From a virus: a stretch of DNA of 56,007 nucleotides. The stretch lies in IMG/VR virus record IMGVR_UViG_3300042389_001858, positions 1 to 56,007 of that record; one strand, written 5' to 3'. This document shows positions 23,113 to 31,633 of this stretch, piece after piece. Below the pieces are notes generated by a model, which was given only the letters and a program-made list of their open reading frames with translations, did not search any database and was not told where the DNA came from. Each line of letters opens with the position of its first letter. Within the stretch, counting starts at the first letter, position 1. The position numbers were made by a program, and so were the translations under genes.

Positions 23113-23834
23113 AAACAACAGGGCAAAGTCCGGTTAGGCTGGAAAGTTTTCGTTGGGAAAAACCAGGGATTGCCACCATCGTGTATGTTCAGTTGGTTGC
23201 ACATGGCGGGGCGCCTGCGGGGATACCTAGCCCAGAGAGCCCAGTCGCGGTCAAGTATCAAGGGTATTCGATGCGGAATGTCGGGTCGCATATGGAGTTC
23301 AGGTGGTTTTTTAGGGGTGCTGAAGACATGCCTAGATCGGCCACGGACACATCTCCTGGCGGATTGCACTCGGAGCAGTGGAGTATGGATATTTCGTTGC
23401 TTCAGGTTCCAATCACAAGCCACCCGGACATAGACGATATAATGCAAGACTATGGCGGAGTCTTGCGTGCCGGAGAAGTTGAGTTTCCTCCTTATGTTAA
23501 GGGTGGAACAAATCCCTTTTACGGGGTTCGTGATTTTTTTGCGCCTGGACTGATTTTAAGAGTTCAAAGGGTCAAGCCTCAAAAATCCGGCAGCAATACC
23601 GGCAGCGTCTCGCAGCTTGACGGGCTTGGTTATATTGAGGCTCCCACTGGGAGCGCTTTCGGGTTTGTTACGGGCTCGACCGGGGGAAATAGATCACCTT
23701 GGCTGAAGACCGAATATAGTTTTAGGGCAGAGGGTGATCAGATTGTTGAGACGGAGGGGTGGAGATATGGCGGAATTGGGGGTCGGGGCGGGTGGTTGCG
23801 GGAGATTTATCGGCCGCGCGATTCCAGATTTTAA
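23109..23834 (+). CDS. minor tail protein B, paralogue of A, 241 aa
   Basis: Paralogue of the preceding protein: VPITSHPDIDDIMQDYGG, then RAGEVEFPPYVKGGTNPFYG, align with the same blocks there. The N-terminal and C-terminal parts differ. Likely a tail tip ring or adaptor. The stop overlaps the next start (TAATG). Confidence 0.6.
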   Translation: MKTTGQSPVRLESFRWEKPGIATIVYVQLVAHGGAPAGIPSPESPVAVKYQGYSMRNVGSHMEFRWFFRGAEDMPRSATDTSPGGLHSEQWSMDISLLQVPITSHPDIDDIMQDYGGVLRAGEVEFPPYVKGGTNPFYGVRDFFAPGLILRVQRVKPQKSGSNTGSVSQLDGLGYIEAPTGSAFGFVTGSTGGNRSPWLKTEYSFRAEGDQIVETEGWRYGGIGGRGGWLREIYRPRDSRF

Positions 23835-24478
23835 TGATATTGATAAAAAAAATAAAGTCGACCGTCATTGATTATAATGTCGGCCCCGGCCTCTCAATAA
23901 GGAAATCGGGGGCTTCCGCCGTCGTGCACGACACGACAAGAAAGAAGCAGTTTCGCGGAGCTTTCTGTGTAGATGGCAATTTCAAGAGTGAGGAAGTTTT
24001 TGAATGCACTGTTGGAATTGGATTTGTAAATATGATCGAGCCGGAAATTCGAGGTCTTAAGATCAGCGGGGTCGACGAGGACGGGTGGCCGCTTCCTGGT
24101 GGAAAGCCCATGCTTTCTGGGGCAGAGTATGGCCCTCAGGGCATTTGTTACATATGTTTGGATATTACGATTGACGATGATGGCAACATTGAGTCACCCA
24201 TTGAGGTTATTATGAGTCCTCGGTGTGGTCAGCAAGAAAGGAATTTACTGCACCCTATAGCGGCATTCGGCAAGGATGGTGAAATTTTCCAAATGGCTTA
24301 TTTTGACTATACGCACAGCGCTGTAAGAATGAGGCAGATTCCAAATACCGTTCTTGATGACCCGAAGGCATGGATTCACTATATGGTCCCGAACTTGGGA
24401 GATAACTTTTTTAGCAACAACCAAAGGCCGGCGCCTGCCATTCCGCCTGTGAATTCCGCTCTTGTGCGGTGGTTATGA
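23834..24478 (+). CDS. minor tail protein, GFVN family member 1, 214 aa
   Basis: Shares with the next gene the pattern GFVN...P.I.G, then YG..G.CYI, HP.A and YFD..H. Beta-rich. Its position in the tail tip region suggests a baseplate or hub-associated protein. Not assigned to a known family. Confidence 0.55.
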   Translation: MILIKKIKSTVIDYNVGPGLSIRKSGASAVVHDTTRKKQFRGAFCVDGNFKSEEVFECTVGIGFVNMIEPEIRGLKISGVDEDGWPLPGGKPMLSGAEYGPQGICYICLDITIDDDGNIESPIEVIMSPRCGQQERNLLHPIAAFGKDGEIFQMAYFDYTHSAVRMRQIPNTVLDDPKAWIHYMVPNLGDNFFSNNQRPAPAIPPVNSALVRWL

Positions 24479-24987
24479 AATCAGCGGAGCAAACCGGAAA
24501 ACTTGGCGGGTTTGGTTATGCTCGCCCGTCCTTTAGTAGGGCGTGGTATATTGATGGCGGGGTTAGTAACGGGCGTATTGATGTGTCGATCACGCCTGGA
24601 TTTGTTAATGGATACCAGCCAACAATAAGTGGAGTGCCGATCGGGGGAGGTGGGAGGTTGCCGCCAAGATTGAGGGGGGCGGCTCAATTTGATACTTACG
24701 GGCGCTGTTATATTTCCGTCTGCGTAACGGTTGATGTGACAAGTGGACTCATGAAGGTCCCGCCTGGTCAGGATGATATTACTATGGCGATAACCAATAT
24801 CCGCAACGGGGGCGAGAATATTCAGCCCACATGGCTTGGCAAATGGTATCATCCGGTTGCGGTTGTGCATCACAAGGGATTTATAGAGAGGGTCTGCTAT
24901 TTTGATCTATTGCATTGGACTTCGTTTGCCGGTGGCGCGCAAGTCGGGGCCAAGAAGTATCCAGACCATTTTTTTTCCATCGTATGA
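24475..24987 (+). CDS. minor tail protein, GFVN family member 2, 170 aa
   Basis: Shorter paralogue of the preceding gene (SITPGFVNGYQPTISG, YGRCYISVCVTVDV, WYHPVAVVHHKGFIERV). Starts in an ATGA overlap. Role inferred from context. Confidence 0.55.
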   Translation: MKSAEQTGKLGGFGYARPSFSRAWYIDGGVSNGRIDVSITPGFVNGYQPTISGVPIGGGGRLPPRLRGAAQFDTYGRCYISVCVTVDVTSGLMKVPPGQDDITMAITNIRNGGENIQPTWLGKWYHPVAVVHHKGFIERVCYFDLLHWTSFAGGAQVGAKKYPDHFFSIV

Positions 24988-26177
24988 TTTTTGTTAGGCA
25001 AAGGAATAAAAGCCGAATCGATTCGGGGCCGGGGATCCAGGGGGTTCATTTGGCGCCGCCGAGCGAGTCAAGGCGACTGGGTGAATCTTTTTCTTTTTCT
25101 GGAAAGAATGGGACATTTAGAGTTAGGGAGATTGATCAGGGCGGGCGCAAGTCGGTCCTGCTGGAAAGGCGGCGCGGCAGGGATTGGCCGCATCCATGGT
25201 TCACAGAGCTTCTTTGGTCCGAAAAATACAAGGATTGGGCTGCGCAGGTTAAGCCGGGATTCGTGAACGGAATCGACCCTGTTTGTCCTGCCGCTGATGA
25301 TATTCCCCCATTTACGGAACCGGCCATTTCCTTTTCAGGAAAAGCTCAGCTTTCGTCTCCGGGGCTGATGGATGGTCCTCTGATTCCGTTGAGCGGGCCT
25401 GCTGTATGGAAGACCCCAGGATCAATTCCTTATGCGGTTAAGAAATTTTTTGACACAGTGAGTATTGAGCCCAGGGTCTCCTTAAGTGGGTCAATAAGAG
25501 ATATTGATAATGCTCGAATTTTAATCGATGAAACCCGGGTCCGGGCAGCGCAGGCTGCGGGGGAGTCTCAGGGGTCCGAGCGCGAAGTTTATTCCACTGA
25601 TATAGTTGTGATTGTCGCAAGGCCGTCCTACCAGCAGGACAATCAGATTAGGAGTGATGGGTTTGGCGGTATTTGGACCGATGTAAATGTCGGGTTCAGC
25701 GTTCTTTCTGTTATGAACTTTCCAAGGCCCAGACTTCAAATCATGCAAATGCCTAAGTCTTCAAATAATTCATTTCCCGGAACATTTGATCCTCTAAAGG
25801 CGAGTCAAGGTGACGAGGGGCTTGATTATTTGAAGATTGGCACAATTTATGCCGCATCCCCAATCAAGCCGCCGAGCGGCGATATTGATATGAGCTCTAT
25901 TTTAGGTTCCGCCGATCGGGGGAGATTCGGAATTCCCGAGGATTGGGAGATGCTTGTTCAGTATAATGTGTTTTGGAATTTAGAGCACCGAGCGCGGAAC
26001 TTGCGGCCAATCAACTTGAGGCAAGGTCCCGTTGTTGATGCGGCCACCTCAATGTTTGTTGGCAGATACGCGCCAGGGGCGGTGGGGACGACCAATATGA
26101 TTGCCAACTTGGGAAACTCGATTTTTTCCAACGTGCTAAATTCAAGGACCAATGAGGGCACATTCTGGAATACATGA
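24984..26177 (+). CDS. minor tail protein, GFVN family member 3, 397 aa
   Basis: Carries the same VKPGFVNGIDPVCP core but has a much longer C-terminal part, including RDIDNARILIDETRVRAAQA and a final NLGNSIFSNVLNSR that resembles NLGDNFFSN near the end of member 1. Starts in an ATGA overlap. A tail tip component by position. Confidence 0.55.
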   Translation: MIFVRQRNKSRIDSGPGIQGVHLAPPSESRRLGESFSFSGKNGTFRVREIDQGGRKSVLLERRRGRDWPHPWFTELLWSEKYKDWAAQVKPGFVNGIDPVCPAADDIPPFTEPAISFSGKAQLSSPGLMDGPLIPLSGPAVWKTPGSIPYAVKKFFDTVSIEPRVSLSGSIRDIDNARILIDETRVRAAQAAGESQGSEREVYSTDIVVIVARPSYQQDNQIRSDGFGGIWTDVNVGFSVLSVMNFPRPRLQIMQMPKSSNNSFPGTFDPLKASQGDEGLDYLKIGTIYAASPIKPPSGDIDMSSILGSADRGRFGIPEDWEMLVQYNVFWNLEHRARNLRPINLRQGPVVDAATSMFVGRYAPGAVGTTNMIANLGNSIFSNVLNSRTNEGTFWNT

Positions 26178-26377
26178 AAGAAAAGCCAGTTTCCCTTAAC
26201 AAGCTTCTTCAGCTAACGACTCCGCGCGAACAGTGGGAGGACCCCGATGCTGCGGAGTATCTGCTTAACCCTCCTTTTCCATACTCGATAAAGGCATTTG
26301 ACGCGAGGTTTCTCGGAGCAATAAGGTCCGACTCCAGGCATTCGGCAAAAAATCCCGTTTCCGCGAGCGAGTCCTGA
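26174..26377 (+). CDS. small hypothetical tail-region protein, 67 aa
   Basis: Starts in an ATGA overlap. MKEKPVSLNKLLQLTTPREQ, then an acidic EDPDAAEYLL and a Ser-rich end. Unrecognised. Its stop sits 2 nt before the next TTGAC. Confidence 0.5.
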   Translation: MKEKPVSLNKLLQLTTPREQWEDPDAAEYLLNPPFPYSIKAFDARFLGAIRSDSRHSAKNPVSASES

Positions 26378-26379
26378 TG

Positions 26380-26384
26380 TTGAC
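26380..26384 (+). promoter_or_regulatory. TTGAC start-associated motif (1083-residue tail gene)
   Basis: TTGAC lies 18 nt before ATG 26403. No SD. Confidence 0.5.
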
Positions 26385-26402
26385 GCTGGGGCGGATGTCG
26401 GT

Positions 26403-29400
26403 ATGTCTGATTATTTATTTGTCGATCTGGGCTCTCGTCGTATTTTGACATCCAGAACGGGCGGGCCAAAAATTTTTGATCCTATTGCTGCGGGGCAGGT
26501 GGTTTCTTGGAAGGTGCAGCTTTTAGAGCCTACTGCTGACGGGACATTGGCGGACTCGGATTTGCCAATTTTGAGCCTTCGCGCCGGGCTGGGTGAAATC
26601 TCAAGGCCTCCGGAGGGTGGGAGTTATAGGATTCAGATTGGAGAGGGCATGTCCAGTTCTTCAAATACCAGTCCTGAGATTTCGTTTGATGCCTCTGCGG
26701 TTGAGGTTGAGCTCGCGATTAATCAAATTTTGTCCAAGCCTGCAAGCTTGGTTTGCGACGAAGATGGTGGGGCTATTGTCGTCAGGAGGACAGATGGCGG
26801 GCCTTTGTCGATTAGGATTATTGCAGACAGGCTTTCTCCGGTGTGTGTGGGGGATGTTTTTGTTTTGCAGGACGCTCAGGGCAGCAGATATTACATAAGG
26901 GCGATTCAGGCTCCCTTGGCATTTTCGGATTCCTCCACGCGAATCCTTCCTCCTCCTCCTCGAATGAAAACTCTGGTCGATGGATTTTATCAAGAAGGGG
27001 CGTTCGGAGCCAGGTTTGCCAATGAGATACAGGAATTGTTTATTCCGGAGGACTTTAGAGGCGTGTATCAGTTTAGAAAGCCGGATACATTTAAGCGCAG
27101 CAGGCTGTTGGACAGGTTGGCGGGCACGAATGAAATAAAAGAGGCTCTTGACGAAATGCTCAAGGATGAGGGTGGGGTCGTTAAGGTTACGAATCCACAA
27201 AACAATTATGCCCACATCGAGTTTCAGAGTCTTTTTGGAACTCCTGGATCGGGCTTGGGGCTTGGTGCGACTAACGTTGCGCAGCTTGAAATAGATGTTT
27301 TTTCTGCCCCGGAAGGTTTTTTTGGATTCAGTTTCAATCTAAACTCTTCCGCCCTGAGGCAGCGGCTGGCTTCGGAGGGCGAGATAACGCTTCCATTTGA
27401 GGGGGAGGCTCTCGTCTATGTTGATAGAAGCAATCCTCTTCTAGGGCTTAAAAGTATCAAGCTCTGGTCGAGTCAACTTACTATAACAAGAGGGCTCTTG
27501 GGAGAAGGGTTGGCCACTGAGGCTCCGCCTAGGTGGCAGCAGCGGATTGTTCCCAAGACCTATGTGCCGTTCAGCACTAATCAAGTCATAATTGGTCAGC
27601 AGCAGGCGTTCGTTACTGCTCTGCACAGGGAAACTCCGGGGTCTTCGGATTTTCATGACAGCGATTTGGTGTTTAGTGTTGATCATAATTTATCATTAGC
27701 TCCAATCGCCCCCTCGCAGGACAAGGCGATATCGAGTGCTGCTCTTGGTGGAATTGGTAGCAGTGTTGCCACATATGTGGTCTCCGGCCACGGATATACT
27801 TCAGGAGACCTTATTAATATTCGCGGTGCCACGGGGCCTGAGGCAGTGATTTTTAACGGAGACTTTCAAATCTTCGATGTTCAGCAAAATTCCTTCAGCG
27901 TCACGCTGCCTCAGGCCCCCGCGGGGCTTCCTGTGGGCTCGTTGGTTGCCAATAAGCGGTTTGAGATAGATCAAGAAAATCGGGAGGCCCCTGTTGTTGC
28001 GTTTACGATCTCCGAGGCCTATGGCAGAATCTTGTCGCCCACGGAATACAGGGCTCATCACATTTCGCCGAACACACTTGAGATTGTAATTCCAGAATCA
28101 TCTTTTTCGACCACGCATACATCTGATGGCGTTCAGAAAGAGTTCGAGCTTCGCCATTCTATTTGCGTTTCTGGATTAACATTTCCGGCATGCGACTGCG
28201 TGAGGCCCCTACCCGCCGGGGCGATCGTTTACATTGATGGGCAGAGATTGGAGCCCGATCCATCGTCTTGGGGCATCTTCCGGAGCGCCGACGGGATCTA
28301 TAAACTTGTTTTTGAAGACGCGCCGCCTCCGGGTCGTGAAATTCGGATTGGTAGAGGGCTTGTTGCGGCCCCTTCCCTGCCGGAAATTCCTGAAACCTGG
28401 ATCGGACATGCGCAGTCGGGCGCGCTTATAATTAGCGTTATAGGATATGGCCCGCCGAGCGCTTTTCAGGCTCACGAGCATCCGATTGCGCAGATATCTG
28501 GTCTTGGGGCGCTCTTAGATGGCATACAGGCCCGCCTAACCAAAATAGAGAGCCTATTGCCTAAGGGCAGTCTGGTTATAATGCCTCCGAAGGGCGTTGG
28601 TGCAGAGAAATCCACTTCAATTCCGTCTTTTGGGGAGATTCTTCCAGACTTAGCCACGCTGGATGCCGAAGATGGCATTTCAATTGCTTCTCAAATTTCC
28701 AGTCAAACAGATCTTACCAAGGTTGGATTGATCAAAGGAACGGATTTAGAAGAGCGCCTCAAGGCTGCCGAGCAAGAACTTAAAAAGGCAGAAGAGCTTA
28801 AAAAGGCAGAAAAGGAGGCCTTTGAGGCGCAAGTTAGGAAGGCTGCGGAAGAGCTTGTAAATGCTAATAAGCAAAAGGAGGTTGCCACCACAAAAAGGAT
28901 TGCCGTTCCGGGTGTTTCAGTCGTGTTTCCTCCATTGCGCGGCAGCAAGTTCAATCCCATTCTGGCGGCAATGCACGGAAATGTTGCGGGGACTTCTTCC
29001 TTGCCTTCTTCGGTTGGAATATTTTCAAATGCCTCGCAAGTGGACCTTGTGTTGCCCGGGGGAGGGGGTCGCAAGGCGCAATTCGCGCGACCGGGAGGAG
29101 TTTTTGCATTTAACGGCAGGGCTTATTACTTGGTGTCTCGCGCGGGGGCTTCTTCGACATATCACCCCACTGAGTATGAGGTTGATCTTTTCAGGGTATT
29201 GATTGGGCCTGAATTTTTAACGGCAGGCTCAAGGCTCAGTTTGCCTCTATTGCTAAAAACGGGCTTGGTGGCGGGAAGTATCGGCGCGGGGGTTCAGTGC
29301 TTTTTAAATATTTACGCATCTCCTGTAGGTTCGGCTTCGTCTCCAGCAGGGGGCGACCTGGGATCGCTCGGGGCGGATGCGCTTGTGTCTTCTGTAAAAG

Positions 29401-29654
29401 TTTATTTTTCAAGAAATTTAAGCGAGTCGAGGGAATTCCTGTTGAAAGTCGAGCGTATAGCTTCAGGGGGCGGGACCGTTACCAGTGGGTCACTGACGAG
29501 TTATAACTTGAATATCGCAACCCCCTCCCTTCCTGATTCCTTGTTTCTATTGAAGGGTCGCCTTGAGGGCTGGGATACAGATGATTCTGTTCCGGCTAGC
29601 GGTCAGTTGACTGTTCAAACGCAGCAAACGGAGATTTTAGTTAAAGATATATGA
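26403..29654 (+). CDS. large tail/baseplate structural protein, 1083 aa
   Basis: Long beta-rich protein with repeated strands, a short coiled coil at about 779-825 (Lys/Glu/Ala heptads such as KKAEELKKAEKEAFEAQ), then a beta-rich C-terminal domain. The place after the tail tip genes suggests a tail hub, side-fibre base or central fibre. No catalytic motif seen. The coiled coil suggests trimerisation. Confidence 0.6.
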   Translation: MSDYLFVDLGSRRILTSRTGGPKIFDPIAAGQVVSWKVQLLEPTADGTLADSDLPILSLRAGLGEISRPPEGGSYRIQIGEGMSSSSNTSPEISFDASAVEVELAINQILSKPASLVCDEDGGAIVVRRTDGGPLSIRIIADRLSPVCVGDVFVLQDAQGSRYYIRAIQAPLAFSDSSTRILPPPPRMKTLVDGFYQEGAFGARFANEIQELFIPEDFRGVYQFRKPDTFKRSRLLDRLAGTNEIKEALDEMLKDEGGVVKVTNPQNNYAHIEFQSLFGTPGSGLGLGATNVAQLEIDVFSAPEGFFGFSFNLNSSALRQRLASEGEITLPFEGEALVYVDRSNPLLGLKSIKLWSSQLTITRGLLGEGLATEAPPRWQQRIVPKTYVPFSTNQVIIGQQQAFVTALHRETPGSSDFHDSDLVFSVDHNLSLAPIAPSQDKAISSAALGGIGSSVATYVVSGHGYTSGDLINIRGATGPEAVIFNGDFQIFDVQQNSFSVTLPQAPAGLPVGSLVANKRFEIDQENREAPVVAFTISEAYGRILSPTEYRAHHISPNTLEIVIPESSFSTTHTSDGVQKEFELRHSICVSGLTFPACDCVRPLPAGAIVYIDGQRLEPDPSSWGIFRSADGIYKLVFEDAPPPGREIRIGRGLVAAPSLPEIPETWIGHAQSGALIISVIGYGPPSAFQAHEHPIAQISGLGALLDGIQARLTKIESLLPKGSLVIMPPKGVGAEKSTSIPSFGEILPDLATLDAEDGISIASQISSQTDLTKVGLIKGTDLEERLKAAEQELKKAEELKKAEKEAFEAQVRKAAEELVNANKQKEVATTKRIAVPGVSVVFPPLRGSKFNPILAAMHGNVAGTSSLPSSVGIFSNASQVDLVLPGGGGRKAQFARPGGVFAFNGRAYYLVSRAGASSTYHPTEYEVDLFRVLIGPEFLTAGSRLSLPLLLKTGLVAGSIGAGVQCFLNIYASPVGSASSPAGGDLGSLGADALVSSVKVYFSRNLSESREFLLKVERIASGGGTVTSGSLTSYNLNIATPSLPDSLFLLKGRLEGWDTDDSVPASGQLTVQTQQTEILVKDI

Positions 29655-30688
29655 CCATTGCCAGCTTAGAATCCTCTTCGGCTAACCCAATCTCGCTCCC
29701 GAGCCCCTCGTTGGGGTTTTTAAGGGCTATCCACGACGCTGAGATTGAGCCGGTGGCTTCAGGTGCAGCGCTTCCCGCCGCCTCAAGTGCTGCGGATCGT
29801 GTTTTTGTAAATTCGGGATCGGAGGCGATTGTTTTGCCCGCTTGGGGCAGGTGGCCGGCATATTCCGTTGCTCCGCTTGAGCATTTCGGCTCTGATGGCC
29901 GTGGATTTTATCCGTTGATTCAGAAGGCCTCCACTACAAGCTTTTATCCAAAATTTTTCAACCGAAATATTTACACTTTTTCATTTTCTGGCAGCAGTCT
30001 TCGTGCTCAGGCTTCTGGGGGTGCGGCTACGTTCAGTGTAGTGCGAGATGTTTCAATGCGCCTGTTTTCCAATAATACCACTGCGACATGGTCTGTGATT
30101 TTCGAAATCGGCATTCGCGAGGATGACGCCGGGCCTGAAGTGGAGATTGAAATGCAGTGCTCTACGCAAATTGGTAGCAAATCCATCACAACAACAAGCT
30201 CGCAGATAAATAATATTGTAAAATACATGACCGTATCTGGCCCTGGTGTTGTTGTTGCCGGAGGGGATATTTCACTGGGCACGGTCGTCACGGGCGTTAA
30301 TGTCCAGGCGGGAATTATTACAATCAACCAGACGGCCACGCAGACTGGATCTGCATTATTAAAATTCAAAATTCCCATTGGGCCAAACATTCGCCAAATT
30401 CAGTGGCTGCCACCGCTGATGGAGCAGCAAATTCATGTGACGGATCTTCTTTCTAAGAACAGGGTCGGGGTCATTTTGTATAAACAGCCCTTCCCAACAG
30501 CCACTACAAACGAATTTGGATACGCTTGCGATGCTGTGCAATATAATTCATTGTCAAGAAGTCCGTTTGAGTCGCTTCCTACCGGAGATAACTTTGTTTT
30601 GAGGATGCGGATTGGTCAGTTTGATACTGAGAATGGATTTAGTCCAAGGGGCTTTGCGGGCTATACTGTAATGGCTCCGCCTCCTTAA
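29651..30688 (+). CDS. tail structural protein, 345 aa
   Basis: ATGA overlap with the 1083-residue gene. Beta-rich; contains YPLIQKASTTSFYPKFFN and a long Val/Thr strand region (TVSGPGVVVAGGDISLGT). Probably a fibre or a partner of the preceding protein. Last gene of the lower-GC block; the next gene shows GC-rich codons again. Confidence 0.5.
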   Translation: MTIASLESSSANPISLPSPSLGFLRAIHDAEIEPVASGAALPAASSAADRVFVNSGSEAIVLPAWGRWPAYSVAPLEHFGSDGRGFYPLIQKASTTSFYPKFFNRNIYTFSFSGSSLRAQASGGAATFSVVRDVSMRLFSNNTTATWSVIFEIGIREDDAGPEVEIEMQCSTQIGSKSITTTSSQINNIVKYMTVSGPGVVVAGGDISLGTVVTGVNVQAGIITINQTATQTGSALLKFKIPIGPNIRQIQWLPPLMEQQIHVTDLLSKNRVGVILYKQPFPTATTNEFGYACDAVQYNSLSRSPFESLPTGDNFVLRMRIGQFDTENGFSPRGFAGYTVMAPPP

Positions 30689-30692
30689 AATT

Positions 30693-31631
30693 ATGGCAAT
30701 TCCAATCATCAGCGGCAATCAGAGCGTTCTGGCCTACGGGCTGGGGCAGGATTTTGTGTTTCAACTCACGGCGTCGGAATCTCCGACGCTGTGGGAGATT
30801 GCGGCGACCGACACGCTTCCTGCGGGGGTGCTCTTCGACACGCTGCGCGGCACTTTCGCCGGGGCGGGATACACGATCGGCGTGTGGAATTTGACCGTGC
30901 GGGCGAAGAACTCCGATGGATGGAGCCTGCCGGTGATGGTGACGCTGGGGATTTTCGATGTGGCGGCGAAGGAGGTTTATCGGGATGTCAAAATCCTTCT
31001 GGATAGCTTTGAGGTGCTGCCGAATCCTTTCGATTCGGAGAAGGAGGTCGAGGATAAAAACAAGGACGGGATCGATGTCTCGATGCCGCCCGCGATGGCC
31101 ACGGCGCGCATCGGGGATGATCTGGTGTGGAAGATCAGCTTTGCCAAGCCTGACTCGGTAAAAACGACTACTCCGCCTCAGACGGTGCTCGGCCCAGAGG
31201 GTGGGACGATTCCCGGATCAGATAGGACGGTTTCTGTTACTCAGGCTAACGATGTTTTTACTGCCAAGATTGGCACCTCTGAATCAACCTTCAGGGTTGT
31301 AAACGCCCCGCTGGTGATGGCCCGCTTCGCTATGCGCGGTGGAGTTTCGGATCCGCCGTTCCTGCAAACCGACAAGCTGGCGTTTAAGAAAACCACGGAA
31401 ATCGTGGGCGCGGATTTTGTGACCTCTTATTTCATTTACGCGAGCTTGGCAGATAATCCCGCGCTGGAATCCTGGCTTTCCGAGAAGGAAACGGATTTGG
31501 AGATGGCGAATTCGGTGACTTGTGAGTTCGAGTTGGAATTCACCACGCCGAGCCGCGCGCCGGGGCCGAACACCCAGATCGTCACCACGAAGCCGTTCCA
31601 GATGCGGATTCGCAGCGATATTGCCCGATAA
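30693..31631 (+). CDS. Ig-like domain tail protein, 312 aa
   Basis: Residues 1-90 form a putative Ig (He_PIG-like) domain: LAYGLGQDFVFQLTASESPT, LPAGVLFDTLRGTFAG and WNLTVRAKNSDG. The remainder is beta-rich and not assigned. Such domains decorate phage tails and may bind cell-surface glycans. Confidence 0.65.
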   Translation: MAIPIISGNQSVLAYGLGQDFVFQLTASESPTLWEIAATDTLPAGVLFDTLRGTFAGAGYTIGVWNLTVRAKNSDGWSLPVMVTLGIFDVAAKEVYRDVKILLDSFEVLPNPFDSEKEVEDKNKDGIDVSMPPAMATARIGDDLVWKISFAKPDSVKTTTPPQTVLGPEGGTIPGSDRTVSVTQANDVFTAKIGTSESTFRVVNAPLVMARFAMRGGVSDPPFLQTDKLAFKKTTEIVGADFVTSYFIYASLADNPALESWLSEKETDLEMANSVTCEFELEFTTPSRAPGPNTQIVTTKPFQMRIRSDIAR

Positions 31632-31633
31632 AT

